Below, in pieces: positions 61,381 through 64,000 of a stretch of DNA of 64,000 bases (its first letter is position 1; each line of letters starts with the position of its first letter). Both the position numbers and the translations under genes were made by a program. The notes below the pieces were generated by a model, which saw nothing but the letters and a program-made list of their open reading frames with translations, was not told the origin of the DNA and searched no databases. Origin of the DNA: Massilia sp. YIM B02443 (GTDB taxonomy: Bacteria > Pseudomonadota > Gammaproteobacteria > Burkholderiales > Burkholderiaceae_D); the NCBI RefSeq assembly GCF_030411955.1, contig NZ_JASNRA010000022.1:23573-87572 (forward strand), read 5' to 3'.

Positions 61381-64000
61381 TGAGCCAAGCAGGTGAACGC
61401 CAGGATATGCATGAGCTAGGGGCATGGTGCTGGCACACCCGCCACGCCACCCCTTGCCGCGTTGTAGACCGGCAGGAGATGTGGGGAAAAACCACTTACC
61501 GCGTCTGGCTGCCTGCCAAAGACGCAGTTGTGCGTGCTCGGGCTCAGGACCTAACCCACTTTGAAGGTCTGCAGACCTCTGTTGAGGAGATCCTCCACAC
61601 GGCTGCTACGGCCAAACTGCAGGATGCCTTGGAAGATAACCTGCTGCTCGCCCCCATCCAGTCCAGTGTGGTTCCCTTGCCTCACCAGCTCTACGCCCTG
61701 AATCGGGCAATGAGCCGCGATCGCATCCGTTACTTGCTGGCAGATGAAGTGGGGCTGGGCAAGACCATTGAAGCCGGCTTGATTCTGCGCGAGTTGAAAT
61801 TGCGCGGCATGGCTCGCCGCATCCTGGTTGTCGCCCCGAAAGGCTTAGTGCGCCAGTGGCAGGCTGAAATGCGGCTGCACTTTGGGGAAAAGTTGCAGTA
61901 CATCGACCCGGCTGAATTGGCAGCCTTCCGACAGTGGCGCAACGACGAGGAAAACCTCTGGCGCATGCACGACCAAGTGATCTGTTCCCTCGACTCGGTG
62001 AAGCCGATTGAAGGCCGGCGGGGCTGGAGTCTTGAGCAACTCAATAACTACAACCGGGAGCGCTTTGAGGATTTGATCTCTGCCTCCTGGGATCTTGTCA
62101 TCATCGACGAATCCCATCGCATGGGGGGCAGCACTGACCAGGTGGCCCGGTACAAGCTAGGTGCTGCGTTGGCAGAAGCTGCACCTTACCTACTGCTCTT
62201 GTCGGCCACGCCCCACCAAGGCAAAACGGATCAGTTTCTGCGACTGATGCAGTTAATTGACCGCGAGTCATTCCCGGATGAAAGTAGCGTCAGCCGCGAT
62301 CGCGTCCAACCCTTCGTCATCCGCACAGAAAAGCGCGTCTCCATCGATGCTGAGGGGCAACCGTTGTTCAAGCCCCGCCTTACACGCTTGCATACCGTTG
62401 CTTGGCAAGCTCGCCACGATGCGCAACAGCGGCTCTATGATGCGGTCACCGATTATGTTCGCCACGGCTACAACCAAGCGCTGGCTGCCAAGCAAAGGCA
62501 CATCGGCTTCCTGATGATCCTGATGCAGCGGCTAGTGACATCAAGCACTGCTGCCATTCGAACCACGTTGGAAAAGCGCCAAGCTCTGCTGGATGCCCCG
62601 CAACCACAAGTTTCGCTATTCGACGCAAGTGACATGGATGAATGGGCTGACCTCGACGGCCAAACTCAGGTCGACATCGCCGTGCATTCCTCTGGTTGGG
62701 CGCAGGAAAAAGCAGAAGTCGACATGCTACTGGAGTTGGCTAGGGCCACCGAGAGCCAGGCAACTGACGCGAAGGCGGAAGCCTTGCTGGAGTTAATTTA
62801 CAAGCTGCAGCAGGAAGAAAGCAATCCCGAGCTCAAGGTGTTGATCTTCACTGAGTTCGTGCCAACCCAGGCAATGCTGGCCAACCTCCTAGAAAGTCGG
62901 GGATTTTCGGTCGCACTGCTGAATGGAAGCATGGATCTCGACACTCGGGCCAAGGCGCAGCAGACCTTCTCACGCGATGTGCGTGTGTTGATTTCGACGG
63001 ATGCTGGCGGTGAAGGTTTGAACCTTCAGTTCTGCCACGTCATCGTCAACTTCGACATGCCTTGGAACCCGATGCGCCTGGAGCAGCGCATCGGCCGTGT
63101 CGACCGTATCGGCCAGAAGCATGTGGTGCGCGCCATCAACTTCGTGCTCGAGGACACTGTCGAGCATCGCGTCCGTCAGGTACTTGAGGAAAAGCTTGAG
63201 GTCATTGCCCAGGAATTTGGCGTCGACAAGGCTTCAGACGTGATGGATTCGGTCGAGTGTGAACCCCTCTTTGACGAGTTGTTCGTGCATAGTCTGCGAA
63301 ACCCTGACTCGATCGAGCAGGAATGCGATGCCGTGATCAGCCAAGTCCGAGACAAGGTGGCCGACTCTAGGAAGAACAGCGACCTGCTCTCTGGCGCTCA
63401 CGCCTTGGATGCCGAAGATGCCCGTAAATGGCGGGATCACCCGGCGCAGTTCTGGCTCGAACGAGCTATCACCATGGGCTTGCCGTCTCGCGGTGGCAGT
63501 GCCATCAAGGAGGGTGATGCATGGCGCGTGAAGTGGGTAGATGGAAGTGAGTCTGCACAGATTTGCTTCGACGTACGAACGGCAGAAAACAACCCCGAGC
63601 TGGAATGGGTGACTTTGGAAGATCGACGCGCCCGTGCGGTCATCAGTGAGCTCCCTCGTTGTGTGGCTGGCCAGCCCCTACCAATTGCGACGATCACCGG
63701 GCTTCCAGCCAGCATTACCGGCGTTTGGTCACTTTGGGAAATCAGTCTGTCGGCCGAGGGCTTCAACAGAAAGCGCTTTTTGCCGGTGTTCGTCACAGAT
63801 GACGGTCGGACATTTCTGCCGACTGCGAAGCGCATTTGGGACTTGCTGCTCACAGAAAACGTCGAGATTACCGGTTCGCCCTGTACCGAGGATGCGCTGA
63901 TGTGGTTTGAGACGTCCATGGCAGCGGCCAAGACTCACGGAGAACGGCTATTTAACGCTCTCCTTGATGAGCACCGCAGCAAATTGAAAGACGAACGGGA
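61380..64000 (+). CDS. brxHII: BREX-3 helicase BrxHII (SNF2-type), 3' end beyond window
   Basis: An open frame from ATG 61380 (overlapping the previous stop as TAATG) to the window edge, over 870 residues. Superfamily 2 helicase motifs: DEVGLGKT at 122-129 (motif I), DESH at 243-246 (II), LLSATPHQGKTDQF (III), ISTDAGGEGLNLQ (V) and QRIGRVDRIGQ (VI). SNF2-like translocases move on DNA by ATP hydrolysis. Position after pglXI identifies BrxHII of BREX type 3. pglZ and brxA would be expected to the right. Confidence 0.9.
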   Translation, partial: MSQAGERQDMHELGAWCWHTRHATPCRVVDRQEMWGKTTYRVWLPAKDAVVRARAQDLTHFEGLQTSVEEILHTAATAKLQDALEDNLLLAPIQSSVVPLPHQLYALNRAMSRDRIRYLLADEVGLGKTIEAGLILRELKLRGMARRILVVAPKGLVRQWQAEMRLHFGEKLQYIDPAELAAFRQWRNDEENLWRMHDQVICSLDSVKPIEGRRGWSLEQLNNYNRERFEDLISASWDLVIIDESHRMGGSTDQVARYKLGAALAEAAPYLLLLSATPHQGKTDQFLRLMQLIDRESFPDESSVSRDRVQPFVIRTEKRVSIDAEGQPLFKPRLTRLHTVAWQARHDAQQRLYDAVTDYVRHGYNQALAAKQRHIGFLMILMQRLVTSSTAAIRTTLEKRQALLDAPQPQVSLFDASDMDEWADLDGQTQVDIAVHSSGWAQEKAEVDMLLELARATESQATDAKAEALLELIYKLQQEESNPELKVLIFTEFVPTQAMLANLLESRGFSVALLNGSMDLDTRAKAQQTFSRDVRVLISTDAGGEGLNLQFCHVIVNFDMPWNPMRLEQRIGRVDRIGQKHVVRAINFVLEDTVEHRVRQVLEEKLEVIAQEFGVDKASDVMDSVECEPLFDELFVHSLRNPDSIEQECDAVISQVRDKVADSRKNSDLLSGAHALDAEDARKWRDHPAQFWLERAITMGLPSRGGSAIKEGDAWRVKWVDGSESAQICFDVRTAENNPELEWVTLEDRRARAVISELPRCVAGQPLPIATITGLPASITGVWSLWEISLSAEGFNRKRFLPVFVTDDGRTFLPTAKRIWDLLLTENVEITGSPCTEDALMWFETSMAAAKTHGERLFNALLDEHRSKLKDER

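Larger units (their letters stand above)
37881..64000. other. Defence island (genomic island, right end not in window)
   Basis: From ~37,880 the sequence loses the strong GC bias of the left part; the 42.1-44.4 kb genes are clearly AT-rich while the BREX genes are of medium GC. It carries IS remnants, truncated genes and several anti-phage-type loci, and no housekeeping genes. The left border is placed by the composition change; the right border lies beyond 64,000. Confidence 0.75.

Overview
The window reads as a chromosomal segment of a high-GC betaproteobacterium, most probably an Oxalobacteraceae member such as Massilia, Telluria or Duganella. This is inferred from gene content and base composition: very GC-rich codon usage with strong G/C third positions, glnS, a lone infA copy, a CPA2 antiporter, a KaiC-like ATPase with a hybrid kinase, and a Burkholderiales-type ferredoxin reductase. 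No rRNA, tRNA or CRISPR array was recognised.

Positions 1 to about 37,880 are core-like DNA. They hold the 3' end of a glycosidase/RmlD fusion, a 29-bp inverted-repeat element, a Kef-type antiporter, an MFS / carboxymuconolactone decarboxylase-like / CoA-transferase group, a DUF2231 membrane protein with a PQQ-type sugar dehydrogenase, a pseudo-receiver protein and a duplicated DUF4394 lipoprotein. Next is a tightly overlapping minus-strand operon: KaiC-like ATPase, hybrid histidine kinase, ECF sigma factor, anti-sigma factor. After that come infA, an MFS exporter, a four-gene J-domain operon of unknown function, glnS, a HAF/PKD exported protein, a metallophosphoesterase lipoprotein and a CHASE-type sensor kinase. 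A striking protein follows, with a GRDP-like domain and eleven AWCGAP repeats. The segment ends with an SDR, the ferredoxin reductase, an MFS exporter, an HPF/RaiA protein, a metal-receptor-fold binding protein and a GGDEF protein.

From about 37,880 to the window end the composition drops (the 42.1-44.4 kb genes are AT-rich) and the content is a defence island. It opens with a decayed IS5-family element. Then come a zinc-hook SMC/RloC-like ATPase, a PIN-domain protein, an unknown AT-rich gene and a CD-NTase-like nucleotidyltransferase. Convergent with these is a short type II CBASS operon on the minus strand (CD-NTase, E2-like protein, four-TM effector). A scar with an Old Yellow Enzyme fragment and an internally deleted IS3-family element follows. 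Next are a trypsin-like protease, several small unknown genes and a DEDDh exoribonuclease operon, then a degraded stretch. A BREX type 3 locus (WYL regulator, brxF, brxC, pglXI, brxHII) runs off the right edge.

The island genes probably act against phages: cyclic-nucleotide signalling to a membrane effector for CBASS, and modification-based discrimination for BREX-3. The most novel-looking items are the AWCGAP-repeat protein, the uncharacterised genes between the known defence systems, the pairing of a second CD-NTase with the CBASS effector, and the two unusual core operons (KaiC/kinase/sigma and the J-domain cluster).
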